DNA of 64,000 bases from Quercus robur. Taxonomy: Eukaryota > Streptophyta > Magnoliopsida > Fagales > Fagaceae. The notes under the pieces are model-generated. The model made no database searches, had not been told where the DNA came from, and saw nothing but the letters and a program-made list of their open reading frames with translations. The DNA lies in NCBI RefSeq assembly GCF_932294415.1, contig NC_065536.1, forward strand, positions 6,827,474 to 6,891,473. The letters run 5' to 3'. Each line of letters begins with the position of its first letter. Position 1 is the stretch's first letter. Made by a program: the position numbers and the translations under genes. This document shows positions 43,058-54,415 of this stretch, one piece after another.

Positions 43058-44426
43058 ATGGAATCCAATCCAGATTCCGCCGCCTTGGCCCAGCAAGTTC
43101 AAGCTCTTGCGGCCACCATTGAAGAACTCACCAAACAAAATCAAGAGAGGAAGCTGCGGCTTCAACAGGTTCAACAAGAAGAGAATCGGTCCAAGGATAA
43201 CCCAGAGGGGGAAGGGGATAGCCATAGGAGTATTCATCAAAGACCAACTACTCTAGACGAGCAGAATTCAGATCTCCTTCAAGAGATGAGGAAGGAGATA
43301 GACGAACTGAGAAACGCCATTAAGGAGAAGACAGACCGAAGCGTAGACAGAATGGTAAGGGCCACGGATTCGCCTTTCACCGCGACGATACTTGAATGCC
43401 CCGTGCTGTCAAAGTTCCGTTTACCTCAACTTGAGCCATTTGACAGACTCAGAGACCCTCAGGATCACCTTAATACCTTCAAAACGACGCGAGGTCTTCA
43501 ACAGCCACTCGACGAGATAATGTGTCGTTCCTTTCCCACCACCCTCAAAGGAGTTGCAAGGGAATGGTTCACAAAGTTAATGACATCATCCATTAACAAC
43601 TTCGAGCAGTTGAGCAATGCCTTCTTACGTCACTTCATAGGGGACAGCGTCCAAAGAGGCCAGCGGACCACTTACTCACCATTAGACAGGAAGAGAAGGA
43701 AACCTTGAGGTCGTACATGAAACGCTTTACTCGGGAGACTTTGGAGGTGGACGAAACTGATGACAAGGTACAGCTGACGACCTTCAAAGCGGGACTGAGA
43801 TCTAGAGATCTCATGGCTTCACTTGTGAAGAATCCTCCAAAGACGATGGTAGAGATGCTCCTAAAAGCACAGAAGTACATGAATGCTGAAGATGCTTTAG
43901 CAGCCATAAAAGATGTAGAGAAGCTTGGAGATAAGGGAAAGAAGGAAGACAAGCGTAGGGGTCAAAAGAGGGAGCGCCCAGATTGTAGGAACAATGACGG
44001 GAACAGAAGAAAAGATGATAAAGGTCCTCGGACAATAAGATTTACTCCTCTAGTTATGTCAGTTGACAAAATTTTAACGCAGATTAAGGACGAGCACTAT
44101 CTCAAATGGCCGAGACCATTACACTCATCCCCTAACGTCCGTGATAAGAACAAGTACTGCCGATTCCACAAGGATCACGGTCACGACACGGAAGATTGTA
44201 GGGACCTAAAGGAATAGATAGAAGAGTTGATACGGAAGGAAAAATTACAGAAATACGTGAAAAAGGGAGAATATAATAAGTTCAGGAACGACAATAAGAG
44301 CCAACATGGGTCCTCTTCCAGGAGTGACAAACAGTCGTTCCAACCTACACAGGACGTGATTGGGGAGATAAAGACGATTACCGGGGTACCCTTCACAAGA
44401 GGGTCATTTAAATCCCTCAAGAAAGC
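43058..44426 (+). pseudogene. gag: Gag of element J, with a frameshift and a stop
   Basis: The ATG at 43058 starts a coiled-coil N-terminus, then the Retrotrans_gag domain (FRLPQLEPFDRLRDPQDHL, REWFTKL). A shift near 43665 moves the frame to one running to TAG at 44216. There a zinc knuckle ([14 protein letters not shown]) is followed by a stop in what should be the EQIEELI helix; the frame then continues to about 44432. The domain and the CRFH knuckle are typical of Tat-type elements. Confidence 0.8.
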
Positions 44427-44439
44427 ATACTAAAGACAG

Positions 44440-45048
44440 GTGAATAGCGTCCACACGATACCTTCGTTCAAGCAACAATGGACGGACCGGGACATGTCTT
44501 TCAATGAAGTGGATGCCAGGGGAGTGAAACAGCCCCATAATGACCCTTTGGTTATAATGCTTAACATAGAGGGATTCAATACCAAAAGGATCCTCGTGGA
44601 CAATGGTAGCTCCGCAGACATCATCTACCTCCTTGCTTTCAAGCACCTGAAACTAGATCCAAGGAGACTGTGCTCATTTGACTCTCCCCTTGTCAGCTTC
44701 AGCGGAGACAGGGTATATCCCAAGGGCATAGTAACGTTGACAATAACAGTGGGGACCTACCCGATGCAGTTGACTCGTCAATTAGACTTCCTAGTAGTAG
44801 ATTGCCCTTTATCTTACAATGTAATCATTGGGAGGCCCACGCTTAACAAATGGAAAGCAGCCAAGTCCACCTACTGTTTGAAGGTGAAATTCCCAACAGA
44901 TAACGGTGTCGGCGAAGTAAAAGGAAATCAAATCTTAGCCAGAGAGTGTTATCAGGCCGTCCTGGCTGCAAAAGAGAACTACACATGGATGATTGAAGAG
45001 AAGGAAGAAGGCAAAATGAAAGCCCTGGAAACAAGACGACGAAGATAA
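44440..45048 (+). pseudogene. Aspartic protease region of element J
   Basis: Open frame of about 200 codons with the retropepsin-like core [14 protein letters not shown] (active-site Asp-Asn-Gly where retropepsins have Asp-Ser/Thr-Gly) and the downstream flap/second half ([11 protein letters not shown]). It would cut the polyprotein. Upstream stops separate it from Gag. Confidence 0.75.
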
Positions 45049-45980
45049 GGACGACGCTAAGCCCTGAGATGAGAACAAGACTCATCCAGTTCCTCAAAAA
45101 AAATCTAGATGTTTTCGCATAGAGCCACAAGGACATGCCGGGCATAGCTCCAGAAGTCATCCAGCATAAGTTGAATGTGAACCCGGAAAGAAAGCCCGTC
45201 CAACAGAGACAAAGAGTCTTCGCCCCAGAACGATACCAAGTAATCACAGACAAAGTTACCAAGCTATTGGCGGCAGGCTTCATCCAGGAAGTGTAATATC
45301 CTGAATGGCTCGCAAACGTTGTCCTGGTGAAGAAAGTAAATGGAAAATGGAGGATGTGCGTAGACTTTACAGACCTGAACAAGGCATGCCTGAAGGACAG
45401 CTTCCCTCTACTAAGAATAGACCAGCTTGTGGACTCTACAACCAGACACAAGTTACTGACGTTCATGGACGCTTTCTAGGGATATAACCAGATAAGGATG
45501 GCAGAAGAAGAACAGGAGAAGACTTCTTTCATCACGAGTCATGGATTCTATTGTTACAAGGTAATGTCTTTTGGGCTGAAGAATGCCAGAGCTACGTATC
45601 AGAGACTAGTGAACAAAATGTTCAGCAAATAGATTGACAGGAATATGGAAGTATACGTGGATGATATGCTCGTTAAGAGTAAAGAAGAGCTTGCACGTCT
45701 GGACGACCTAAGGGAGACGTTTGCTACTCTCAAAAAATACTAGATGAGGTTGAATCCTAGTAAGTGTGTTTTTGGTGTGGCTTCAGGGAAATTCTTGGAA
45801 TTCATGATGTCCCAAAGAGGAATAGAAGCAAACCCAAAGAAAATGCAGGTCATAATCAACATAGCATCGCTCAGAACCGTCAAGGAAGTCCAAAAGCTCA
45901 CAGGAAGGATTGCAGCTTTAAACAGGTTTGTCTCTAGAGCTACGGACAAGTGCATACCCCTTTTCAAAACCTTGAAATAG
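45049..45980 (+). pseudogene. Reverse transcriptase of element J, with several stops
   Basis: Recognisable RT blocks: WLANVVLVKKVNGKWRMCVD, FTDLNKACLKDSFPL, LTFMDAF, SFGLKNARATYQRL and the catalytic YVDDMLVKS (YVDD at 45654-45665), then LNPSKCVFGV. At least five in-frame stops (for example after DVFA, after FIQEV, after FMDAF) make it inactive. Confidence 0.85.
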
Positions 45981-46032
45981 GCTTTCACTTGGACCGACGA
46001 ATGTGAGGCAAATTCCAAGAACTTAAACGTTC

Positions 46033-46400
46033 TTGAGTAGTCCACCCCTCTTAAACCCGTCCAAGGAAGGGGAAGACCTATATTTGTACCTGGTAGTATC
46101 AATTTCAATAGTGAGTGCAACCTTGATTAGAGAAGAAGGCAAGAAACAGCTCCCAATTTACTACGTCAGCCAAGCTTTCCAAGGGGCTGAGTCCAGGTAT
46201 CCAAAGATTGAAAAAATCGCGTTTGCGTTAATAGTAGCCTCTAGGGCAATACTTTCAGGCAAATCCCATCCTGGTGATGACGGACCAACCAATCAAAAAA
46301 TCCATGAACAAGCCTGAGGCAGCCGGAAGGATGATCCAGTGGGCAATTGAACTCAGTCAGTTTGACATTGAGTACCATCCCAGAACAGCCATCAAGGCGC
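46033..46400 (+). pseudogene. RNase H (connection and first RNase H) region of element J
   Basis: Reads LIREEGKKQLPIYYVSQAFQ and RYPKIEKIAFALIVASR, then after a frame change VMTDQPIKKSMNKPEAAGRM and WAIELSQFDIEYHPRT. These are standard gypsy RNase H landmarks. A deletion or shift falls near 46255. Confidence 0.8.
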
Positions 46401-46700
46401 AAACTTTGGCAGACTTCATCGCAGAGTTCACCTTTCCGGACGAGAACAGTCTCACCAATGGAGTCGAGCAATGGACGATACAGACTGATGGTTCATTAGC
46501 CCAAAGGAGGGGGGGAGTCGAGGTCGTCATAACCACTCCTGACGGAGAGATACTCAAGTATGAAGTTCAACTGAAATTTCTGGCTACCAACAACGAAGTT
46601 GAATACAAAGGGATACTGACGGGATTGAGGCTCGGAAAGGCACTTGGAGCTAAGAACCTGTTAGTCCAAAATGATTCAAAACTAGTGATTGGGTAGATCA
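46401..46700 (+). pseudogene. Second (archaeal-type) RNase H of element J
   Basis: The motifs IQTDGSLAQ, ATNNEVEYKGILTGLRL and LLVQNDSKLVIG correspond to the D-E-D residues of the extra RNase H that marks Tat-type Ty3/gypsy elements. It ends at a TAG, and sequence is lost before the integrase. Confidence 0.75.
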
Positions 46701-46829
46701 GGGGGGGAATACGAAGCAAAGGAAGAGAGAATGCAGAAATATCTCAAGCTAACAAAACATCTGACTCAGGAGTTCGATAAGGTGGAATTTGCGCGACCAC
46801 GTCGACCCCAAATCCCTGGTAAACAAGGT

Positions 46830-47729
46830 AATACGAATAGGTTATTTCTGACCTGCTATGCAGGGGGACGCTGTGGAGATCGTCAAGAAGTGCGACAAGT
46901 GTCAACGATATGGGAATGTACAATGGCTTCCAATAGAAAAACTGACGACGATAGCCTCCCCGTGGTAAAGGTTAGGTAAAATTCCTACTAGTTGCTATTG
47001 ACTACTTCACAAAGTGGGTTGAAGCGGAGGCTCTAGCAATAATCACCGAGGCAAGAATTCGGAGCTTTGTGTGGAAGAATATAATTTGCAGGTTCGGGAT
47101 TCCATTGACGATTATATCAGATAATGGGAGGCAATTCGACAGTCAAGGTTTTAGAGACTTCTGTTCAAACTTAGGAATCAAGAACCAGTTCTCATCCCCA
47201 AGGCATCCCCAGGCAAACGGACAGACAGAAGTAACGAATCGGACACTGCTCAAGATTATTAAAGCCAAGTTGGACGATGCAAAGGGTGCCTGGCCAAAAG
47301 AATTACCAAATGTCCTGTGAGCTTACAGAACCACGACGAGAACCCCAAAAAGAGAAACCCCCTTTAGGCTTACCTATGGCACTGACTGAAGCAGTAATCC
47401 CTGTTGAAGTAGGAGTAACAAGCATCAGGCGAGAGACATTCAACAAAGAGTGCAATGACGATGAAATGCGACTTAACTTGGACTGTTTGGACGAAGTAAG
47501 GGACAAAGCTTCCAGCAAGATGACAAAGTACCAGCAGAAAATGGTCGAATACTACAATAAGAGGGTTAAACTTAGAAGACTGGACATAGGTGATCTCATC
47601 CTGCGCAAGATCACCACAACAACTAAAGACCCTGCCCAAGGAAAGCTTGGCCCCACATGGGAAGGACCTTACCGAGTCGTCCACTACTCAAGGCAAGGCA
47701 GTTATCACCTGGAAACCATAGACGGATAG
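46830..47729 (+). pseudogene. Integrase of element J
   Basis: The end of the zinc-binding domain (CDKCQRYGN) precedes the rve catalytic core: VAIDYFTKWVEAE, TIISDNGRQFDS and SSPRHPQANGQTE hold the D, D and E. The C-terminal domain (KLGPTWEGPYRVVHY) is in another frame and ends at 47729. No chromodomain is seen. Stops and shifts occur near 46975 and 47320. Confidence 0.82.
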
Positions 47730-47867
47730 AGACTCCCTCGACCATGGAACATTGAGCACTTGAAGAAGTACCACCAATAGATGTAACAATTGAATATATT
47801 CATTCCTGAAATTAATAAAAGAATTATTCATCTAATGTCTTTATGTAAGCAGGTCTAGTCAACCGTA

Positions 47868-48120
47868 CAAAACAAAATAGCCAAGTAACAAGATTCCGCC
47901 CTGACGGATGTAAGTTACTGACGAATCCAAAATCCCTTAAATGGGTGTAAGTCATAAAATGGCTAAGTAACAAGATTCCACATTGACGGATGTAAGTTAC
48001 CGACAAAGCCAGACAAACACAACAAGATCCCTTAAATGAGTGTAAGTCATAAAATAGACAAGTAACAAGATTCCACCTCGATGGATATAAGTTACTGACG
48101 AAGAACCTGGCAACAAAGCC
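47868..48120 (+). repeat. Tandem repeat downstream of pol in element J, three units
   Basis: The unit has AGTAACAAGATTCC, TGACGGATGTAAGTTACTGA, then AAATGGGTGTAAGTCATAAAATGG. Copies start near 47883, 47964 and 48058, of 80-100 bp. Noncoding. Confidence 0.7.
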
Positions 48121-48479
48121 AAGGCAGGATCTGGGCTCCCAACTAGTTCACCAGAACCCTCGATAAGACCCCTTGAAGGGGTTCGGGTTACAAGAAATCA
48201 ACTAAGTAACAAGAAGCAAAATCATTGATGAAGAAGAAAGGCACAACTGGAAACTTTTGTTAAGTACAAAGTATGGACGAATCCCACAAACATATCACGA
48301 ACCAACAAGTGCACAACCACAAATACAAGAAACAAGTAAGTATGCAACAAATTCAATTAAAAACCCAAAAATCAAAGGCAATTACCATTGTTGTTATATC
48401 CAAAAAAGACCCATAAACGCTAGGCCACAAACATTGTTCTCAAGACAGGATAACAAGTAATTGTTTCGAAATTAGATTT

Positions 48480-48481
48480 AC

Positions 48482-48510
<29 letters not shown>
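48480..48510 (+). repeat. Poly(A) run in element J
   Basis: About 30 adenines. On the antisense strand it lies downstream of the antisense gene. A second run of about 38 lies at 51196-51233. Confidence 0.7.
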
Positions 48511-48512
<2 letters not shown>

Positions 48513-48618
48513 CCCAAAACATGATGGGCATCCAAGAAAATGAAAAGAAATTTTCTTAAGTAACAAGGTCAAGCATCAACAACAGAATTTTCACCAGCCG
48601 GAGCGTCAGTAGCAGTCT

Positions 48619-50552
48619 CTAGGGCATCACCTTCGGGAACTGAGGATTGGGCAGCTTCGTCCATCGCCATCTCTTTATCAACCTCCTCCAGGTCCAAACT
48701 CTCCATGTCAACCCTAGTAGGATGCTTAACCAGATACCTTCTGAGAAGCTTGAAGCCTTTGAAATACCAACTAAAGAGTATAGTGTTGTACTCGTCAGTT
48801 GTTTGGAAGCCTCAACTGATCTGGCGGCAATTGTTTTAAGCTTTTCCTTGGCAGTAAGGAGCTGCTCGTCCTTATCTAGAGTCAACTTGCGTTCAACTCT
48901 AAGGTCGTCATCCAAGGTCTTAACCTTCGCCTTTAAAGAGGTAGCCTTGTCCATAGAAACAATGAGATTCTTCTTCAGCTTAGAATTCTCCTTTTCCACG
49001 GCCTCCATCCTAGATGTTAAAGATGCCACTTTAGCCTCTTGAGTAAAATACTCAAAGGTGATGTGAAGACTTTCCCCCAACACCTGGAAAGAAGTTTCAA
49101 GTCGTAAGTACCAAAAAAAAAAAAATGGAGGAAGGCACGCTAACACCCTACTTGAACGAGCCTACGAACATGTCGAGACACAACCTCATTAAGAGGCACG
49201 TCAGAGAGGGCCTTCAAATCTACCACAGTCACGACCTCATGAGCCCTATCCACTACCAATCTCTCATCATCCCATATAGTGGACAACTGAGAATCAACCT
49301 TCTCCTTGTCCTTACCAGATACACACAACCTTTTGGAACCTGGGGTAGGGATCTCTTCTACTGACGTGGCAGGAGAAGTCGTTTTCGTCGTCTCAATGAC
49401 AGAAACTATGGGATTGACGGAGAAAAGGGGAGCGACGAAAGGTTCCTTCCCGGTAACACGCATTGTCTTCTTCCCAATGTTTAACAACGGCTCATCCTTC
49501 TTGGACCTCATCTTCGCGTACATATCCTTATTGAACTTGGTCATCATTTCTGCAAGAGAAAAACACTTAAAAGAAAATCCAAGTGTACATAAGAAGAGTC
49601 GATACTGATGAGGTCAATACTTACTCTTTTTTCCTTCAATACCAATGCTACGAAGAACGTAAGGAGACAAGTCAGGTCCAAGGTTGTAAAAGGCAAGGGT
49701 CCGTGGATCAACCAGATCGTCCCAACTTTCGATCGTCTCTGCGTATCCTATTGCGGTCTTAACGTGCTTCTTATGCCTGCTTTTAAGCTTAGGCCATCTC
49801 TTAACTGTGCCAAACAAAAGATAAAGGAGTTAGTAGCAATAAACAGCAAATACGGCAAAACTGAAACGACGGGAAGAAATACTGACACACCTAAAGTCGG
49901 GGTTCCCCACCGACGAAGCAACCTCAGGATATCGCCCCAATCCCTACTAGATTGAGTTTCAAAATCATCCCTGGACATAAAGAAAAATCGCAATTTCCAA
50001 TACCTGAAGGACGAAGGTAAACCCTTGACAATCCTTGTTCTTCTCTCCCAAAGGACTAACTTATAGTATCCATACTCTTTAGACTCTTTCAAACGGTATA
50101 GATAGGTGAGTTCACCTACCTTAATCATGTCTCCGTTAGTAACCAACCATATTTGCATACAATTGACCACAATTCTCCACGAGTTGGGCATAAATTGCCC
50201 GGGAGCAATACCAAAATGGGCCAGAAGTTCCATTAGGAACGGGTGGACGGGGAGCCTATAGCCCATAAGTGAAGGCCGACTTATAAAAACATACCTCACC
50301 TGGAAAAAAATGACAAGCCCTATCCTCGTCATTAGGACGACGAACACGAACCCACTCCGGAAACTGAAACCTATCCTTAAATCTACTCACAATGTCGGCA
50401 TCCAGACCGCACACCTCCACGAGGGCATAAAAAGCCCTAAGCTCTCGAGGGGTAGAGACAGCTATATCTCCCTCCACTGGGTCACCATTAGACGATAACC
50501 CAGTCTCGCGATCGCTAGACCTAACCTCAGACATCGCCTCTCTATCTCTCAT
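48619..50552 (-). pseudogene. Antisense gene of element J: putative gypsy-type transposon protein with introns, frameshifted
   Basis: On the strand opposite to gag-pol, the ATG at 50552 opens a protein with acidic, serine-rich residues, then RAFYALVEVCGLDAD, HFFPGEVCFYKSAFTYG, a frame shift near 50265, LMELLAHFGIAPGQ, PNSWRIVVNC and RLKESKEYGYYKLV. This is the plant 'putative gypsy type transposon' (Transposase_28-like) domain. Clean splice signals follow: exon end 49891 (GTGTGT), exon 49804-49625 (GTAAGT), exon 49549-49152 (GTAGGG), exon from 49083 on, which encodes a long coiled coil. Function unknown. Its position between pol and the 3' LTR is typical of some Tat elements. Confidence 0.7.
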
Positions 50553-51195
50553 CAGACCCTTGATCCAGTTAAGCGATTAGCGAAGCAGAGGCAGTAAATC
50601 GCCCAAAACAACACTCAAATAATTGCCATCAAAGACAAAATTCTCTAAACGTGGGAAAACATCCAAAGACCCTCCTAGGCGTGCAAAAAGAAAGGAAATT
50701 GATGGGCAAGCTATCCTAACCTCAGAGCTGTTAACCATGGAAATACAGAAAAAGGCGAAAAGGGAGACAACACAAGCTAAATCCCCAAGAAAATTGAAGA
50801 CAAACAAAAAGAAAAAGAAGAAGAGAATCAGAGGCTATATCGCAATAAGATAAAAAGGAAAGGTAAAAACATGTAAGGGAAAACATACCATAACAAACGA
50901 CGAAGCACCAATCCGCAGCACACCAGTTTGAAGAAGAGTTGCAGAATGAAGGTTCTAAAAAATCGCTTAGAACAATGATTGGAAGTATTTTTTTGAAAAG
51001 TAAAGGAAATAAGAAAAGGAGAAGTTTTAAAAATCAAGACTCAAAACGATTGAAAACTAGCAGGAAGCCCAATAGTCCCACAAAGCGGAGCATTAACTCC
51101 ACCAGTCAAAAAGCGCGACGTGGCCACTCCCTGTGGAGAGCCGCCACTACGCATTTAATATGGTGTGAAATCCCAAAAGAGTTGCTTACAGGTCT

Positions 51196-51238
<43 letters not shown>

Positions 51239-51278
51239 TCACCTTCCATGGTTGTCACGACATTTCAAGACAACTACA

Positions 51279-51293
51279 AAATCCGGGGGTAGC
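51279..51293 (+). promoter_or_regulatory. Polypurine tract of element J
   Basis: AAAATCCGGGGGTAGC-like purine-rich stretch directly before the 3' LTR. Confidence 0.55.
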
Positions 51294-51783
51294 TGACGGG
51301 ACTGATGAAATCAACTACAGATGAACCTAATATCACAAACGAGAGCATCCTCATGGATGAATCGAACAAATGCCTCCATCACTGACGAAGGTATCAGGAC
51401 CATTCAATACCGCCAGTAACACCTCGGACGATTATAACAACAGCTACGCAGACCGTTGAAAGCACATTAAAACCCCATCATTAAGCAGAAGGCGTTACCA
51501 AGAAAGGAATTAATGTCCCATTATTAACCACAATGGTCAGAATCCAAGGCAACATGTATGTAAGGCTCTCATATCACCAACAAGAGGTACATACACACTC
51601 TAAGAAACACTCGTTATTATCTTGCTAGCCTATTTTACTTCACAAAGTGCTTTCCTATTCTAACTTTGGCATCGGAGACGTTGTGGCAGGCACCACACCG
51701 ATGACCATCCTTGAGGATACATTCACGCAGACCGGAGGTTGGTTCCATCTGTCTATTTCGACTGACGAACTCATGCTTCATCA
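51294..51783 (+). repeat. 3' LTR of element J
   Basis: 490 bp, starts TGACGGGACTGA, ends TTCATCA, followed by the AAAAT duplication. It lacks 4 bp present in the 5' copy. Confidence 0.85.
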
Positions 51784-51788
51784 AAAAT

Positions 51789-52860
51789 AATAAGAGTTTT
51801 TGCTTTGGTTTGCTTCCTTGAAAATATTTTTATCCTATTGTATTTAGATTACATGAATATTCCTAAATATTATCAAAATTGCTTTAAAGGTACTGGATTT
51901 AGGGATGGATCTATATATTGACTAGGGGGGGCAATGGCCCTCCTAATTTCTTTTTTAAATATTAGTATATTAATAGTACTAATTTAGTAATTTTGTTCAA
52001 TAAATATACATTTTGCCCCTCTTAACAATGTCATCAATTTTTTTAAGAATAATGTTATAGTCACACACTTTTTTACAAAAATTTTACAAAGTATTGAGGT
52101 AGAAAATTCTTATTGGTTCTCACACTTTTACTTATCAATAACTACTCACCACATTAACAATTTGTAAAATTTTTTGTAATTTTAGCATTTTCCACCTTTT
52201 AAATGCCATAAAAATTAATAGATTAAATCTAAAACAAAATATACGTCTAAAAAAATTATCCCAAGAACAAAATTATGACTAATAAAGCTAAAAGAAATTA
52301 AACTCAATCAATCTATTATACCCAAAACTTTGTCTATTCCTACTTGATTCTAGAACACTCTCTAGCATGATCTTTTGACTTCTATTTCTGCTTCTATTTT
52401 CTTTCCTCTTCAGCCACTTCACACACACACACACAGCCGACATGGCCTTCGTCAATCTCTTTTTTTTTTTTTTTCCTGATTCACTTTGTTGTTACGATGG
52501 AGCTTAGATAGGCTTTCATGCTCTTGATCTGTTGTTTTTGTTTTGATTTTAGATTTGTTGTTTTAATTAAATTTGTATTTTTCCCTATTCTTGATCTGTT
52601 ATTGTGTTTGTGTTTTGATTGTGATACCGTTTGAGAGAGACACAGATGAACAAAGAAGAGAGGAGGAAAGAGAAAGAATATTTTTTTTATTCAGCTGGGT
52701 ATTTTTTTAAGATAAAATAATGGTTTGGAGTTGCTACAGTGTTCTCTAAATTAAGAGAACTACTATAGCAACTTCAAAAAAAAATTTGGAGAATCTGTGG
52801 GTTTAGATAAGCTGCTGGAGTGTGAACAGTAGCATTTGGTGCTCCAAAAGTAGAGATACA
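51789..52860. other. No gene seen
   Basis: AT-rich, with a T14 run and a CA run (about 52422-52435). No conserved frame. Confidence 0.5.
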
Positions 52861-53143
52861 GAGTCCGTTTGGATTGAGCTTATTGTTGCTGAAATTGAAA
52901 ACTGAAAATACTGTAGCAAAATAATTTTTAAATGTGTGAAAAGTACCGTGGGACTCATTTTTAATATTTTTTAATGCATGAACAGTATTGCTACAGTACA
53001 TGAACAGTACTGCTACAGTGCAAAACAATAATTTTTGTGCACCAAAGTCAACATATGCGGGCAAAAGAAAAAAAAAAAAAAAAAACAAAGAAAACGCAGA
53101 ACGGAAACGTAGACGCAGGAAAACACAGTAGCCAAACGCCCTC
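52861..53143 (+). mobile_element. MITE-like repeat (GTCCGTTTGGAT type)
   Basis: Starts GAGTCCGTTTGGATTGAGCT and ends GTAGCCAAACGCCCTC, a loose inverted pair. Internal CTACAGTA and GAACAGTA(C/T)TGCTACAGT repeats are typical of this common plant MITE group. It is non-coding; ORFs across it are by chance. Confidence 0.55.
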
Positions 53144-53290
53144 ACAAACTCTGTTGGAGATGCTCTAAGAGACACGATGAAAGAAAACAAAAGTAACAGT
53201 ATTAGATATCGCTAATCACTATTTTTTTTTTTTTTTATATATGCAAATAAAACCTAAAATTAATTCTAATTATTTTTTTTCATAATTAGC

Positions 53291-53319
53291 ACGTGCTTCA
53301 CACGTACTGTCCTAGCTAG
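53291..53319 (+). terminator. Helitron-like 3' end
   Basis: ACGTG-CTTCA-CACGT hairpin (53291-53305), then ACTGTCCTAG and CTAG followed by T. It resembles the Helitron end at 40156-40183. No matching 5' TC end was identified, so the element's extent is unknown. Confidence 0.4.
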
Positions 53320-53936
53320 TATATATATTATCTTGGAGTGTTATTTGTGTTGTGCGCAATCCAGTTTTACAGAAAATCATGCGAAAGGAATCAGTCCCAA
53401 CTGTTTTACCCTCAATAGAATGCCTTAGCCCAAAAGTGTAAAAAGGCCCTTGACACTCACATACCCACGTAGATAAGCATTAGTACAATAGCCTGAAAGG
53501 TTACGGTTTGTTTGGATCAAGCAAATGGAAAGAATGAATTAAATATTTTTAGGAAGCCAGTAGTATGGAGGGTGTTTGGTTTGATGGCATGTTTGTAATT
53601 AATTACAAGTGTGTAGAGCCCAAGTCAGTGACTTGTCAAATCCAAGCTCAGTGCCGTTGGAAGCTTTTTCTTCTTTGAGTTTACCTCCAGTTTCACAAGT
53701 TCTCTTAACTACATACACCCACCTCTTCCTCTAATTTTTCTATAAAATCCTCTAGAGCAATTTCAACGCACTCTTCGGTCTATTCATCAGAGCCAACTTC
53801 CCCTTTCGACTTCTTTTCACTTTCACTCTCCAGGATTCTCTGTACCCACAGTCTCTTCATAAACGTTGTCCTTCTCCCCCAAAGTCAAAGTCCTAATTCA
53901 CTCTCACAGCCCAGCTACACCCTTACCCTTTACATA

Positions 53937-54415
53937 TGAAGCTCGCAGAGAATGCACCATCTTCATCATCCTCCTCCAACGATGTTCCTACACCTAAGGT
54001 AAGTGTTTAATGTTTCTGTTAAATTTAAAAATGGTATGTTTATCGTTGCTGAAATTTGTTCCTGTTCATTGTTGCTTGTAGCCTTGATGTTGGACACGCT
54101 TTTCCTCCCTGCCCTTCTAACTGTTCATATATGTATAATTGCTTTGAGTTATATTCATTCTGTGTTGCTCTGGATGCATCACTTTCTTAGCTTCTTTTAT
54201 AAATAATTCTAGAACTTGTTTGGCACAGTTTTTTGACCATTTTACCATTGTGAAGTTACTTATTAGATGGCATCCTCCTCTGCGTTTCGGAAGTTATGAA
54301 ACTGTTGAAACGGTGCTCGTTGACTTTTTGTTGGAAAAAGAAGTTGAAGGGAACATTTATAATGAGAACGTGAAGAAATGGTCAGTTCTTATAACGAGAA
54401 CGTGAAGAAATGGTC
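53937..54415 (+). CDS. Possible start of an unidentified gene (two exons)
   Basis: A TATAAAA box (about 53742) and a C/T-rich leader precede an ATG (53937) and a serine-rich stretch ending TPK at a strong donor (AAG|GTAAGT, 53999/54000). A second open exon from about 54229 (after TTGGCACAG) keeps phase and reads FFDHFTIVKLLIRW..VETVLVDFLLEKEVEG, with a donor near 54416. The last 19 bases of this exon (AACGTGAAGAAATGGTCAG) are present twice in tandem. I do not recognise the family and no later exon was found. It may be a fragment. Confidence 0.35.

Larger units (their letters stand above)
42485..51783 (+). mobile_element. Element J: Ty3/gypsy retrotransposon, Tat-type, decayed, with an antisense gene
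   Basis: 9,299 bp with LTRs at 42485-42978 and 51294-51783 and the duplication AAAAT (42480-42484 and 51784-51788). Order: gag, protease, reverse transcriptase, RNase H, second (archaeal-type) RNase H, integrase, then a 2-kb antisense gene before the 3' LTR. The second RNase H and the antisense ORF point to the Tat group. The LTRs differ at roughly 40 of 490 positions by eye, mostly transitions, and the coding region has many stops and shifts, so it is an old dead copy. Confidence 0.88.

Noticed and set aside
47883..48110. Regular repeats that could suggest a CRISPR array
   Set aside because: Units are diverged tandem repeats without unique spacers, inside a plant retrotransposon.
52774..53190. 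138-codon minus ORF
   Set aside because: It runs across a MITE-like repeat and a homopolymer; the reading is a by-product.
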